Assembly (NCBI GenBank): GCA_021927905.1
Contig: BLLK01000049.1
Location: 1 to 43,129 of the forward strand
Direction of reading: 5' to 3'
From: Chaetoceros tenuissimus
Lineage: Eukaryota > Bacillariophyta > Thalassiosirophyceae > Chaetocerotales > Chaetocerotaceae
DNA: 43,129 nucleotides
Of the stretch, positions 30,533-40,079 are shown piece after piece. A model generated the notes under the pieces. It was not told the origin of the DNA. It ran no database searches and was given only the letters and a program-made list of their open reading frames with translations. Both the position numbers and the translations under genes were made by a program. How positions within the stretch are numbered: position 1 is the first letter of the stretch; each line of letters opens with the position of its first letter.

Positions 30533-31907
30533 TTATCCACATTGAGAGTTCTGGAAAGGAAGAAATACTTGAATCTCATCGTCCATACCGTCACTTGGAT
30601 AGTTTTTATTGCTACTATCATCATCACTATCCAATGCAGATTCAATAGTTACAATTGGTTGTGGCCAACCTTCTCCTAGCCATCTGCTATAGTACCCTCC
30701 TTCACGATTTCGAAGCGTTTTATGTGCATTGTAGGCTGTTACATATCGTAGTTTTGCCGCATCTCCTAGTACAGGTTCGTGCTCTATTAGCTTTGAATCT
30801 CCCATGAATGCCATGATATCTCTTTGATATTTATCTACAAAACTGAGGTGTGCGTGCCATACTTCGTCTACGATTTTCGAAGGTGAAAATAACACACTAG
30901 CCTCGTGATCTTGAAAGTCCTTCTTTAACTGTAAGAATGCGATGTAGTCTTGAACAATTCCTTTGATGAATCGTCTATTTGAATTATTCTCGGTCTCCAA
31001 ATTATCATAAGTTGAATAATCTAGTTCCTCATACTTTTCGGAAAATTCATTCGCATTCATGAACTCTTTATTGAGTCTACGACTTACAAGTTTTTCAAGA
31101 GCTTCCCAATCTGGCTGAGTATCATTTGGCGGTGCAATGAGAGGCAAAATTTCATTCGGTTGATTAGCAGATAACACTAGATATAATTTCAATTTGTAAT
31201 CTGCTTTTGGAACTGTTCTTTCGTAGCACCTATCAATTTGCGCCGGATCAAGTTCATTATCAAATTCATAACAACCTCGAAAGTAGTCCTCGACAAAATC
31301 AGAAACATCTTGATAAGAGTAAAAATACATGTGCCCACCTGAATTCTTGATCCAATCATTCTTCTTTGCACTAACTGTCATCGTTTTCTTCTTTGATTTC
31401 CTGTTCTTTTTCATTTTTGGAGTACTAGTGAAATCTCTATCGTCGCCAAACTTGGTAGTGAATTTTCCTTGAATAGTTTCATTCCCATCATATTTATAGG
31501 TGTAATCAAAAGCTATTCCAAGATCTATGCTTTGTACAACAATCTCCTTATTCACACTTTTTGCTACCAATGTGCCTATGAATGTCTTTTCAGTTTCCTC
31601 TCTGGCGGTACTATCGTCAAAATCTTTGCTCTTTGCCTTCACTGTAAATTCTGTAGGTCGAAATCTCCCTGTCTGTTTACTTTGCAAAAGAGGAATGTGC
31701 ATCACGCCTTTGAGAGGTCCACTTAGCTTGATTCATTTTTTTTCTTCCGCTTCAAACTTGAACTCAACTAATTTTCTCACCCAGAACTCGTCCTTCTTGC
31801 TTGTTCCTCGCTTTCTTTGCAGCTTTTTTGCTAGCTTCTGTGGCAGTACTAGCAGCAGCCTCACTAGGAGAAACCTCTGTCTTTTGTTTCTTTTTATCTG
31901 GTTCCAT
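30533..31907 (-). CDS. WHxH-motif protein of unknown function (GRDP/DUF1399-like)
   Basis: Two exons on the minus strand, 31907-31781 and 31707-30533, with a 73-bp GT-AG intron (31780-31708) in phase 1; 433 residues from MEPDKKK. The same frame is open upstream to an ATG at 32051, so a longer N-terminus is possible. The first 40 residues are Lys- and Ala-rich, nuclear-signal-like. The diagnostic part is PSKIVDEVWHAHLSFVDKY (Trp326, His327, His329), which matches the VDxxWHxH signature seen in the glycine-rich domain proteins (DUF1399) of plants and other eukaryotes. The remainder is unrecognised, with an acidic segment near the C-terminus (DSDDDSSNKNYPSD). The biochemical role of the WHxH motif is not known to me; metal binding is a fair guess. 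It ends about 95 bp from the convergent ferrochelatase gene. Confidence 0.7.
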
Positions 31908-32557
31908 TGGAATTGCCAAACTTTTTGAGGTTTTCCTCTTAAGCAAAAGATACCTTTGCATCAAAAGCAAAGATATAAAAAGATACTTTTCTTTGTGCTT
32001 CGAATCTTTTGACACCTTTCGCGACAAAACAGAACTATCGTACATGGCCATCTGCTTTGTCGTATTCGATTCTTAAGAAAAGTACCACAAAATAACTTTA
32101 TCACTATTCTAAAAGGACGTAAAATCGGGCGGTACACGAAACAAAAATCTGCTTGAAATATGCCTTGAAGGGTAGTATTGTATAAAAACATCTTTAAGGA
32201 GAATATCTCTCATAGCAGGACTCATATCTGAGTTTTTTTTGGAAAGAAATAGCCAAATACACCTTGAAAATTCCTCCATCGTGTACTGAAATAATATTCA
32301 CTTTCAGCAAAATATCGAAGTCCTCATGTTCTAAATGTGCACAAGGAATATAGTTAATACATTTGCAGGTTCCTATGACTTGGAAGCTTAATTCTCAATA
32401 GAAAATCAATGGAACGTTTGACGCATTCAAAGCTCAGTCTATGTAGGAAATAATAGTGTAGAGAAGATCTCTTTCTTTATTTTATTGATATTGACATAGG
32501 TTGATGTGCTGGATAGTTATCTTTATAAACACACTAGAGAAGTACAGTATCAGCCAT
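31908..32557 (-). other. Intergenic, 5' of the WHxH gene and 3' of the RING gene
   Basis: 650 bp, AT-rich. The first 144 bases are open in the WHxH frame and may be 5' leader or extra coding sequence. I see nothing else that I can name. Confidence 0.4.
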
Positions 32558-34534
32558 TTACGCGCTTCCTTGCACATCAAATTTACAAATTGGACAATTC
32601 CTACTTCCTTTCAACCATTTGTCGATACATTCTTCATGAAATCCATGTAGACATTGCAAAGTTTTTCTCTTTTGTCCATTCTCGAACTCATCTAAACAAA
32701 TACAACATTGACGTCGATCTTTTGGCACTTCCTTTTCTACATCTACAATGGTGGAAGAAGGCAAAGATCGGATAACCTCAGGATCGGTTGATCTATTCTC
32801 GCTGCCATCTCCAAATATTTCAAGAAGCCTCTCATAGCTCATTCCATCAACAGGGTGAGGCCCTTGCTGCATTCTCACTAGATGTACTCCCATCCCTTGT
32901 GCTTGCAATTGTTGAACTTGTTCTGGTGGGAGAGATCCATTCATCATTACAACTCGAAAACCTGGTCCATTAAAAGTACGATAGGATCTTCCTAGTCGTC
33001 TTAAAGATTCTGGTATTTCTGGTCGATTAGGCTCAGGTGGGGGATTGTGATCTATATCCGTATCATTACGATTTCTCGTTGCACTTCTTGTCGTCCTACG
33101 AGTGCCACTGTTTCTTCTACTGGAGCTACTGCTATTGTTATTACCTGAAATACTAGCAATACCATGAGAAATAGCACCTCCGACAGCCCCTGCAACTGCT
33201 CCTTGCAATGTAGAACCCAAAACATTGGAACCTCTACCTCCTCCCATGCCACTAATTGCACTCACAGCCCCAACAGCAGAACCCAAGATGGCATGCTGCC
33301 CAACAGAATCCATGAAGCTTCTTCGAGGTGGTCTTCGAGGTTGTGGAGACAAATGATTAAAGATTTCATCCATTAAAAATTGTGTACGCGCTCGATCTCT
33401 GGTGCTCAAATTTATGGAAGAAGAAGAAGAAGAAGTCGGATCAATGAGTCGATCACGAAAGGACGAATCTGGAGGCCGCAAGTTTCCATCCGGTGAATCG
33501 TCATCATTTGCATCTGGTCTAGGCAAATTACATGCATCACACCGTCTATCCGATTGAGAATTCAGTAGAGTACATCTAGGACATGCCCATTCAGTATTTT
33601 GTTCTTGTTGATGTTGATTATCTGGGGATGGCTTTTCTGGCGAATCCGTGAGATCAACAACTTCCGGAGCACGTGTTCTAGATGTAAACGATCTAGTTCT
33701 GGCAGTACTTGTCAGGGGTGTTGTAAGTCCAATGACTTCTTCAATCGACGTCTCAAGTCCATGATCATTGCTATTTCTACCTCCTTGACTCGACCTGGTA
33801 CTATTTCTAGTTCTAGCAGTACTTGTTAGGGGTACTGGAAGACCAACGACTTCTTCAATCGCCGACTCAAGCCAACGGTTTGGCAAAGTATTCATTCCAC
33901 TACCTCCTTGACTCGACCTACTAGTGGTATGAGTTCTAGATCTAGTATTCATGCCATTATTGGCATATCTTGGTCTTTGACGAGGTGGTGAGTCAGAAGT
34001 TTCATCGACTTCCATAGAATCATCAATATTTATAACTTGTTCATTTCTCTCTTCACCTTCTTGCATATCTTGACGAGCTGCTGGTTTCCTTTCATCGTCG
34101 TCATTATTCTCGTCTTCTTCTTTAGGCTGCTGCGAGGTATCATTGTAGAGATTACTACTGATACTCAAAGTTGTTCTAGCTGCAGCATGTCTATTGGTAG
34201 TACCTACATTTCTATTAGTTCGTCGTGTAGACCTTGCACAATTGGAGAAATGAATATCGAAATTCATGACAGGAATTGAATTGCCGCAGATGGAACATTC
34301 TCTGTCTTCCTTTTCATCATTCATATTGCAGTCATTATCAGTACTCGCAAATTCATCTCGCTTTCGTCTTGCAGATGGTTCTTCTTTCACTGATTCATTT
34401 CTATTTCCATCTTCTTCAGATTGTTCAAGACACGAATGTTGACGAGAGTAGTCCTCTGTATCTAATTGACGATCATTGCTGCTGCTGGACATCTCCTCGC
34501 TTTCTTCCTTGACATTTCTTGAAGTCCTTTCCAT
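32558..34534 (-). CDS. RING-H2 E3 ubiquitin ligase with ubiquitin-binding zinc fingers and SUMO-interaction motifs
   Basis: 658 residues, one exon. In order: a C2HC finger (Cys80, Cys83, His95, Cys99) with the C-x2-C-x11-H-x3-C spacing of UBZ4/Rad18-type ubiquitin-binding fingers; SUMO-interaction-like motifs VINIDDSMEVDE (about 167-178) and VVDLTDSPE (292-300); an NZF/RanBP2-type finger (Trp316, Cys318, Cys321, Asn325, Cys332, Cys335) with the exact W-x-C-x2-C-x3-N-x6-C-x2-C spacing; a Gly/Ala-rich segment of glycine-zipper character (411-464); and a C-terminal RING-H2 domain (Cys610, Cys613, Cys628, His630, His633, Cys636, Cys647, Cys650). RING-H2 domains recruit ubiquitin-charged E2 enzymes. 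SIMs plus RING define SUMO-targeted ubiquitin ligases, so a nuclear role on SUMO- or ubiquitin-modified proteins is inferred. Start chosen at the first ATG, 34534. Serine and Arg repeats between the domains are disordered. Confidence 0.85.
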   Translation of the reverse strand: MERTSRNVKEESEEMSSSSNDRQLDTEDYSRQHSCLEQSEEDGNRNESVKEEPSARRKRDEFASTDNDCNMNDEKEDRECSICGNSIPVMNFDIHFSNCARSTRRTNRNVGTTNRHAAARTTLSISSNLYNDTSQQPKEEDENNDDDERKPAARQDMQEGEERNEQVINIDDSMEVDETSDSPPRQRPRYANNGMNTRSRTHTTSRSSQGGSGMNTLPNRWLESAIEEVVGLPVPLTSTARTRNSTRSSQGGRNSNDHGLETSIEEVIGLTTPLTSTARTRSFTSRTRAPEVVDLTDSPEKPSPDNQHQQEQNTEWACPRCTLLNSQSDRRCDACNLPRPDANDDDSPDGNLRPPDSSFRDRLIDPTSSSSSSINLSTRDRARTQFLMDEIFNHLSPQPRRPPRRSFMDSVGQHAILGSAVGAVSAISGMGGGRGSNVLGSTLQGAVAGAVGGAISHGIASISGNNNSSSSSRRNSGTRRTTRSATRNRNDTDIDHNPPPEPNRPEIPESLRRLGRSYRTFNGPGFRVVMMNGSLPPEQVQQLQAQGMGVHLVRMQQGPHPVDGMSYERLLEIFGDGSENRSTDPEVIRSLPSSTIVDVEKEVPKDRRQCCICLDEFENGQKRKTLQCLHGFHEECIDKWLKGSRNCPICKFDVQGSA

Positions 34535-34857
34535 ATTTGGGATCTGATTCCTTTTTATATCTTCTTGTGTTTCTATTTCAGTGTTTCTTTTGAATTCCTA
34601 TTTTATATTTCACTTGAATGCATTTATGTTCCCTTGTTGTTTTGTTTTCACGTCGTCACGATCATGAAGCTTTTCCCATTTGCCCTTACTAAACTAACCT
34701 TTTACATGTAACAGGTTCTTGATCCTATCATTGATGCTCTCGTGTCCACTCAAATTTCCATTTCACAAGATTTTTACCTCACATTTTCTTTTTTGATGAT
34801 TGTATGCTATTGTTCTTTTTTCTATCCCAATTTCTTCGATAGATTCATCTTACAAAA
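34535..34857. promoter_or_regulatory. Divergent promoter region, RING gene and dioxygenase gene
   Basis: 323 bp between two divergent start codons, T-rich on the + strand. Both transcripts must start here. No element is clear enough to name. Confidence 0.5.
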
Positions 34858-36084
34858 ATGATGAAATCTACAACTAGAATAAAAGCTTTGCTATTCGCAT
34901 GCATATCAGCGCTTCATGTTAATGTCATACAGAGCTTCATCGTTCCATCACCATTCAAAGCTTCAAAATGGTCTCTGGCAGCGACAGAAAAGAAAAGATC
35001 CGATGTACAAATATTTGACAACGTCTTTTCTTCCAAAGCATGTGACATGATTCATGAACTTGCTGTAGAACATTACGAACGAACCAATGATGGAAGTAGT
35101 ACATTTATACGACCACCATATAATACTCGACCATTGACTCCTATTGAACATGCCATTGATTCTGTATTGACTTGCTTGAATGATGAGAATCAAATTGTAG
35201 AATATTGGTCGAGATCAGAATATATGAATATAGATACTCATGCTGATATCGATGAAGCTTTATTGGAAAATGAAGACTTGATCAAGTGTCCAGAGATGGG
35301 ACATGTATTGTATTTACAAGTGGAAAAGGGATTACGAGGTCCTACAACTGTATTTCCAAATGTAGGCAAAGGTTGGTCGGAAAATAATTCTACAACCAAG
35401 GAAATGGTGATTGTGCCGGCTGTACAAGGGAGAATACTACGATTTCCAGGATCAGCTATGCATGCTGTGCCGAAACCTGCAGATCGATGGACCATGAATA
35501 GAGAAGAAGAAAAGATCTTACGATCCAATGAAGACAATGATTGTACAAGTGATGAATACAATGAATGTGCAAATGATGAATACAATGACGACGAAGAAGA
35601 ATACTTTGACGAAGATGATTTCGATGACTTTGATGACTACGAGGAGTTTGACGAGGATGTCGATGTAGATAGATCTGTACTATTATTCAATACATGGAAG
35701 GCGCCTGGACCAATTGCAGTTACGGGCGATATTGCAGTCGGAGCACTACCAGAAGGAATAGAACTGAGTCAAGCAGATATAGATGCATATCTAAAGTCAC
35801 AAGAAGAGATATTATTCTCACAATGGGAAGAAGACTATGGTGTAGATGGGGAATATGTTCGTAGCAATGCTATACATGATTGGAACAGTATAGATATTCA
35901 AACTATTGAGGAAAACGTAGACACAGAAAAGTGTACATTGAACATATCACTCATGGGACTTGAAAAAAGACGCTTATATCCAAAGAAATATGTGGAAGTG
36001 GAAACCATATCTAAAGAACAAGTGAAGGATGCCTTCAATCAAGAATCTATTCCTTCGTCTATTGAAATCATTGAGAAAAGCTAG
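34858..36084 (+). CDS. 2-oxoglutarate/Fe(II) dioxygenase-like protein, probably organelle-targeted
   Basis: 408 residues, one exon. The first 26 residues look like a signal peptide ending QS|FIVP, a Phe at the predicted cleavage site as in diatom plastid precursors. The body resembles the prolyl 4-hydroxylase type double-stranded beta-helix: an HxD pair (His128, Asp130 in NIDTHADID), a distal His202 in GSAMHAVPKP after GRILRFPG, and Arg272 in DRSVLLFNTW in the place of the 2-oxoglutarate-binding residue. Between His202 and Arg272 lies an insert of about 45 residues that is nearly all Asp, Glu, Asn and Tyr (225-270). The C-terminal 130 residues are unrecognised. The substrate is unknown. The assignment rests on motif order and is moderately sure; the signal could alternatively send it to the secretory pathway. 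Confidence 0.65.
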   Translation: MMKSTTRIKALLFACISALHVNVIQSFIVPSPFKASKWSLAATEKKRSDVQIFDNVFSSKACDMIHELAVEHYERTNDGSSTFIRPPYNTRPLTPIEHAIDSVLTCLNDENQIVEYWSRSEYMNIDTHADIDEALLENEDLIKCPEMGHVLYLQVEKGLRGPTTVFPNVGKGWSENNSTTKEMVIVPAVQGRILRFPGSAMHAVPKPADRWTMNREEEKILRSNEDNDCTSDEYNECANDEYNDDEEEYFDEDDFDDFDDYEEFDEDVDVDRSVLLFNTWKAPGPIAVTGDIAVGALPEGIELSQADIDAYLKSQEEILFSQWEEDYGVDGEYVRSNAIHDWNSIDIQTIEENVDTEKCTLNISLMGLEKRRLYPKKYVEVETISKEQVKDAFNQESIPSSIEIIEKS

Positions 36085-36293
36085 AGTCGTTATGTAATTT
36101 GGGAATTGAGCTATGTTGCAATAAATCCAATTAAAACAAATGTTGATACAAAGGGGCTTCATAAAACTCAGCTGTTTCTATTGTGCAATTATTTTATATA
36201 CATTAGATTTTAGATAATCCTTCGCATTCAGTAATGGTATCAGTAGATCTTGCTGCTTCTTTTAGATCTATTTCTTTCCCATTAGTGTGTTTG
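36085..36293. other. Convergent intergenic region
   Basis: 209 bp between the ends of two convergent genes; AT-rich, presumably carrying both polyadenylation sites. Nothing else is seen. Confidence 0.5.
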
Positions 36294-38021
36294 TCATTGT
36301 ACATCCCGGACTTGCTTCCTTCCAAATCTGAGCTCGTCTTCTTCAATGATAATTCGAAGCTCATTGAAACGATCATTTCGATAGGATCCAAAGGACCGTT
36401 CAAACATGATTGGGATACGGTGGATATTATTTCCTTTTTCTAGAGCTTCGTTGAGACCACCACTGAACATATATTTTCTAGGCTCTATGCCTTCAAACGT
36501 GCGGTTCAAAATGCATCTTACTGCAACATCAAGTTGGTTGGTAATATTTCCTAATGGCAAAAATGTCGCGTTTTCATTTGGGTGTCCATATGTAGCATAT
36601 TTTTTGCGGATAGGTTTTATCGAATCAAAAAAGTTATGAAAGTGATATGCAACATGTCCCGTTGGTCTTTTCGGATTATCCCCCTTAAATATTTCGCCAA
36701 TTAGCCGCCCTGCACCTTGAGCACTGCGAAAATCTACAGGTTTCCATAAAGGTGGGAAACGAATCAAATCTTGCTTTGACTTATTGTCATAGTCTTTCAG
36801 CATTTTCCCAAATCCATCCTCTCGAAAGGTTTCCCTCATCCCTGAGAAACTTTTGCGCAAAGTTGGCTTATGCAAAGTTTCATTTCCGATTCCATCAATG
36901 CACTCTCCAATGATTGCATCTGGATGATACCATCTCTTTGTTTTGTAAATGCAATCAGGTGCAGCTTCAAATATCAATGTCTTTGCAACAATTTTTGGTG
37001 CTTTACATGATTGTCCTTTTTGAAATTCAGGTACTTGGCAAGTTTGTATTGCAAGCATAAAATCTCTTGTAAAGAATTCGTCCATATCCGCTACAACTCC
37101 AATATCATTGTCTGTCATTCCTTGCTGTATCCATATTTTTGTAAATACATCTCGTTGTAGTTGCTCTGTATCTATTGCATCCATGATGTCAGATTCTCTA
37201 GCATAGTACAATGCTGTTTTGACAGTCGTATTTGGTCCTAAAATACCAGATTTTTTTAAAACTTCATGATGAATGGAACCAGGTTGAAATCTTTTGCACC
37301 GGTCATGTTTTGTAAATGTTTTATTACCTTCTACTAATGCAACTGTATGATAGAGTCCATACATTTCCATAGCATGTGCACCAATCGAGTGCCAACTATC
37401 ATCACCCACCAAGGCTCCCAAAAAGACTCTTTTGCGTTTATTTTGAAGAGTAGAATTATATTCATAGCCATAGCGTTTGCATCTTGCAATTTCTATCGGT
37501 TCCATGTCAGACGTTATATGCTGTCCATGATATTCATGAGGTCGATCCGATGTTAAATTTTTGAGCATTTTAAATATAGCTGTTAAAGATTTTGTAGATG
37601 CATACGTCGCTTCTAGCATTGATATCGGATCCAAGTTTGTCATGTTTTTGTGTATTTTATCGGAGTCGCATATTTGGATCGACATGGTAATGTTATCAAC
37701 TTCATAGTCTGGAATATTTTTCTCGGTAACAGAAATGTCAACATCACTCATATCATCTTCTTGAGTCCCTTTTGTTTCAGTTTCTTCGTTGTGAAGCTGC
37801 AAAGGTTGCTCATCTGTATAAACTCTGGCTTCTGCATTAATGCCAATATTCGGTGATATTTTTTGCTCATCATTCTTTTCAAATGTGTATACTAGACTTT
37901 CTTGTTGATCTGCATTTGAAAGTAATTCAGATTGAAGAATGGAAATATATGTGTAACTCGTACATGTAATGATAATGATCCAAAGTGGTGCCACCAACAA
38001 ACGAAAGGTTGAAATACTCAT
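36294..38021 (-). CDS. Type II membrane glycosyltransferase-like protein
   Basis: 575 residues, one exon, start at the first ATG (38021). Residues 8-28 form a single membrane anchor after a short cytosolic tail, followed by a stem of about 150 residues rich in Glu, Asp and Asn: the layout of Golgi type II transferases. The folded part starts near KRVFLGALVGDDSWH (about 198-211). DNDIGVVADMDEFFTRD (305-320) gives a DxD motif (Asp312, Asp314) in a hydrophobic strand, as in metal-dependent GT-A enzymes; the DMDEF context resembles GT17-type and related families. Several N-glycosylation sequons are present (for example in NKTF, NTTV, NATF). Donor and acceptor sugars cannot be told. It could belong to a diatom-specific family, and the exact CAZy family is uncertain. 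Confidence 0.6.
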   Translation of the reverse strand: MSISTFRLLVAPLWIIIITCTSYTYISILQSELLSNADQQESLVYTFEKNDEQKISPNIGINAEARVYTDEQPLQLHNEETETKGTQEDDMSDVDISVTEKNIPDYEVDNITMSIQICDSDKIHKNMTNLDPISMLEATYASTKSLTAIFKMLKNLTSDRPHEYHGQHITSDMEPIEIARCKRYGYEYNSTLQNKRKRVFLGALVGDDSWHSIGAHAMEMYGLYHTVALVEGNKTFTKHDRCKRFQPGSIHHEVLKKSGILGPNTTVKTALYYARESDIMDAIDTEQLQRDVFTKIWIQQGMTDNDIGVVADMDEFFTRDFMLAIQTCQVPEFQKGQSCKAPKIVAKTLIFEAAPDCIYKTKRWYHPDAIIGECIDGIGNETLHKPTLRKSFSGMRETFREDGFGKMLKDYDNKSKQDLIRFPPLWKPVDFRSAQGAGRLIGEIFKGDNPKRPTGHVAYHFHNFFDSIKPIRKKYATYGHPNENATFLPLGNITNQLDVAVRCILNRTFEGIEPRKYMFSGGLNEALEKGNNIHRIPIMFERSFGSYRNDRFNELRIIIEEDELRFGRKQVRDVQ

Positions 38022-38564
38022 TTTTGGTAACTCAGCAGAGTGTATCTAGAAACAAGGTACCATATCGCCTGCTCTATTTCTATTCATGAAAGCAATTGTA
38101 TTACTCTATTAGTACTATTTTGGAAAGGCAAAGGCAATGGTGACATGGTGACCAGCGGAACGAAATGTACATATTGAATCTGGTACTGATAAGTACGTAC
38201 GCCTTATGGAAAAGTGAAGTCTCATCTGGCAGGTATATTATCGTTACTTTGTTTCTTTATTAAATTTGAGGCATTCTCTATAATCAATAATTAGTTACAC
38301 ATTGTTCGGTGCAGTCCACCTTAAACAGAAACAGTAGGGAAAGTAAACTGAAGAATAAAAGGTGGGAATTTGAATGCAAAACTCATCCTAATCTCACTGT
38401 TGGGTTGGTAGATCTTGAGAAGCCGCAACGCGAACTCCAATATGACATTATTGTGAGTATCTTTTCACTTACTCTATCTTTTCAGTCAATAGTTCTTCTG
38501 CACAAACAAAGTAATAATTCGTAACAAGGTTTCAACAAAATACTTCTCACAAATCAATTCGGTC
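38022..38564. promoter_or_regulatory. Divergent promoter region, glycosyltransferase and FkbM genes
   Basis: 543 bp between two divergent starts. A 71-codon frame at 38309-38524 ends before the FkbM start and has no recognisable feature; it could be chance. A GTACGTAC palindrome lies near 38196. No promoter element can be named. Confidence 0.45.
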
Positions 38565-39524
38565 ATGAAACAGAGAAAGCAGGCGGGCCTTTTGGCCTCA
38601 GACCAAGAGCAACCAGCACTTCACAATGACAGCAAAGAACGATTCAGACTACTGCCGCTTCAGCAACGACTTAGAACACAACATGTGCTTCTGTTCCTTT
38701 TATTGCTGTGGTTGTTCTGTTACTACTTTGTGAGATCCACCTCTTCTTATGAAACCAGTATACGCCTTGGTAATAAAGTGTCTAGTCAATTACTAGAGAC
38801 AAATCAACAAAATCAATACAACAAAGATACCTTTCAGAAAGATCACAAAGAAGATAGTAGACCAACTAGAAAGGTATATGTAGATCTAGGTGCAAACTGC
38901 GGTAACACGTACCTGCAGCGAAAAAGCAAATTTGAAAAAGAGGGAGGATGGGAAATCTATTTATGGGAACCAAGTCCTCAAATGCATGAGTTCTTTTTAA
39001 ATGATTTGGCAATTCAACATCCCAATATAAACATTTTACCTTTTGCTGCAGGGGTTGGAAAGAATGCAACAATTCAGTTGTACATACACAAAGGCCAAGA
39101 GGGTGTCACTGATAAAAATCAATTCCAAGATCGAGGCAAATGCGATCCAAAGTCTCCTTATAATCCATCTGGTGGGACGACAATGTTTAGTAATGCCAAG
39201 GTAGCTGGAAAACCTGTTAACGTTACAAAAGTAAATTTTCCTGAGTGGTTAGATAGCTTGGCACTCAGAGCAGGTGTGGATCAGTTCCATTTCAAGATTG
39301 ACATTGAAGGTGCGGAACTAGATATAATGGAATCGCTTCTGTCATCACCCTCTGACCCCAAAGCTCCAATCTGTGTCGCAGGACTCATCGAGATGGAATT
39401 TCATAAGAATATATTTCGGAAAGGGACGAAAGACTATGAAAAACACGAGACATTTGAGAATGGTTTTAACGACACGTTTAAGGCCAAGTGTAAAAGGTTT
39501 CCAACTTTAATGAAATTGAGTTAG
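38565..39524 (+). CDS. FkbM-family methyltransferase with N-terminal membrane anchor
   Basis: 319 residues, one exon. A membrane helix at about 40-57 preceded by basic residues suggests a type II protein of the Golgi or ER. The Methyltransf_21 (FkbM) fold is shown by motif I, VYVDLGANCGNT (104-115, the S-adenosylmethionine loop), an acidic residue in LWEPSP (133-138), and FHFKIDIEGAELDIMESLL (241-259), the signature of the family. FkbM enzymes O-methylate sugars and other small acceptors; in algae several anchored members probably modify glycans, but the substrate here is unknown. The end is abrupt after the last predicted helix, and a run of Lys and Cys near 300-310 is unusual; I see no downstream exon. 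Confidence 0.78.
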   Translation: MKQRKQAGLLASDQEQPALHNDSKERFRLLPLQQRLRTQHVLLFLLLLWLFCYYFVRSTSSYETSIRLGNKVSSQLLETNQQNQYNKDTFQKDHKEDSRPTRKVYVDLGANCGNTYLQRKSKFEKEGGWEIYLWEPSPQMHEFFLNDLAIQHPNINILPFAAGVGKNATIQLYIHKGQEGVTDKNQFQDRGKCDPKSPYNPSGGTTMFSNAKVAGKPVNVTKVNFPEWLDSLALRAGVDQFHFKIDIEGAELDIMESLLSSPSDPKAPICVAGLIEMEFHKNIFRKGTKDYEKHETFENGFNDTFKAKCKRFPTLMKLS

Positions 39525-40079
39525 TGTGCAGTGGAAATAATGGCATTCCTCGTTTTGCTCTTGCGTTTTGACTACAAGATTAAAAAGAGACTATAGTTCG
39601 TGAAGGTCAAGATTTTTTATTCCATTTTCCTTCTTGAGTCATTGCATTGTCTATGCCGAGAGGCTGGCATATATTATCGTTACTCAGGTTCCCTTTTCAT
39701 GCTCACTTTTCTAATTCGAATGAGTTCACCTCATTTATTTCTGCTTTTAGTTCACGACAAAAATACAAATTGAACCAATAAAAAGGTACCATTAGATTTA
39801 ATTAATGGGAGAAATTGGATATGTAAAGCACTAATCACTATTTATTCGTAGCGGAACTACTACGATAGTAAGATGGGACTGAAAAACTGGTAATGCCAAC
39901 AAACCAGAAGCCTCTTGGACATAACAATTAAAAGAAAGTCCAATTGGAGCCAATCGAAATCAGGAAAATCATACAACAGTATTGATCACGTTTGAACAAA
40001 CTTGACAGTGCATAAATGGAGAAAGTAATGCTGTATAGCATTAGAATTGCATATCGCCTACATCTTGCTCGTCTAGATA
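39525..40079. other. Convergent intergenic region
   Basis: 555 bp between the convergent FkbM and SGNH genes. AT-rich, no ORF or repeat of note; presumably holds the two 3' untranslated regions. Confidence 0.5.

Noticed and set aside
38309-38524. 71-codon ORF between the glycosyltransferase and FkbM genes
   Set aside because: No motif, no signal and a position within a divergent promoter region; chance is the simplest reading.
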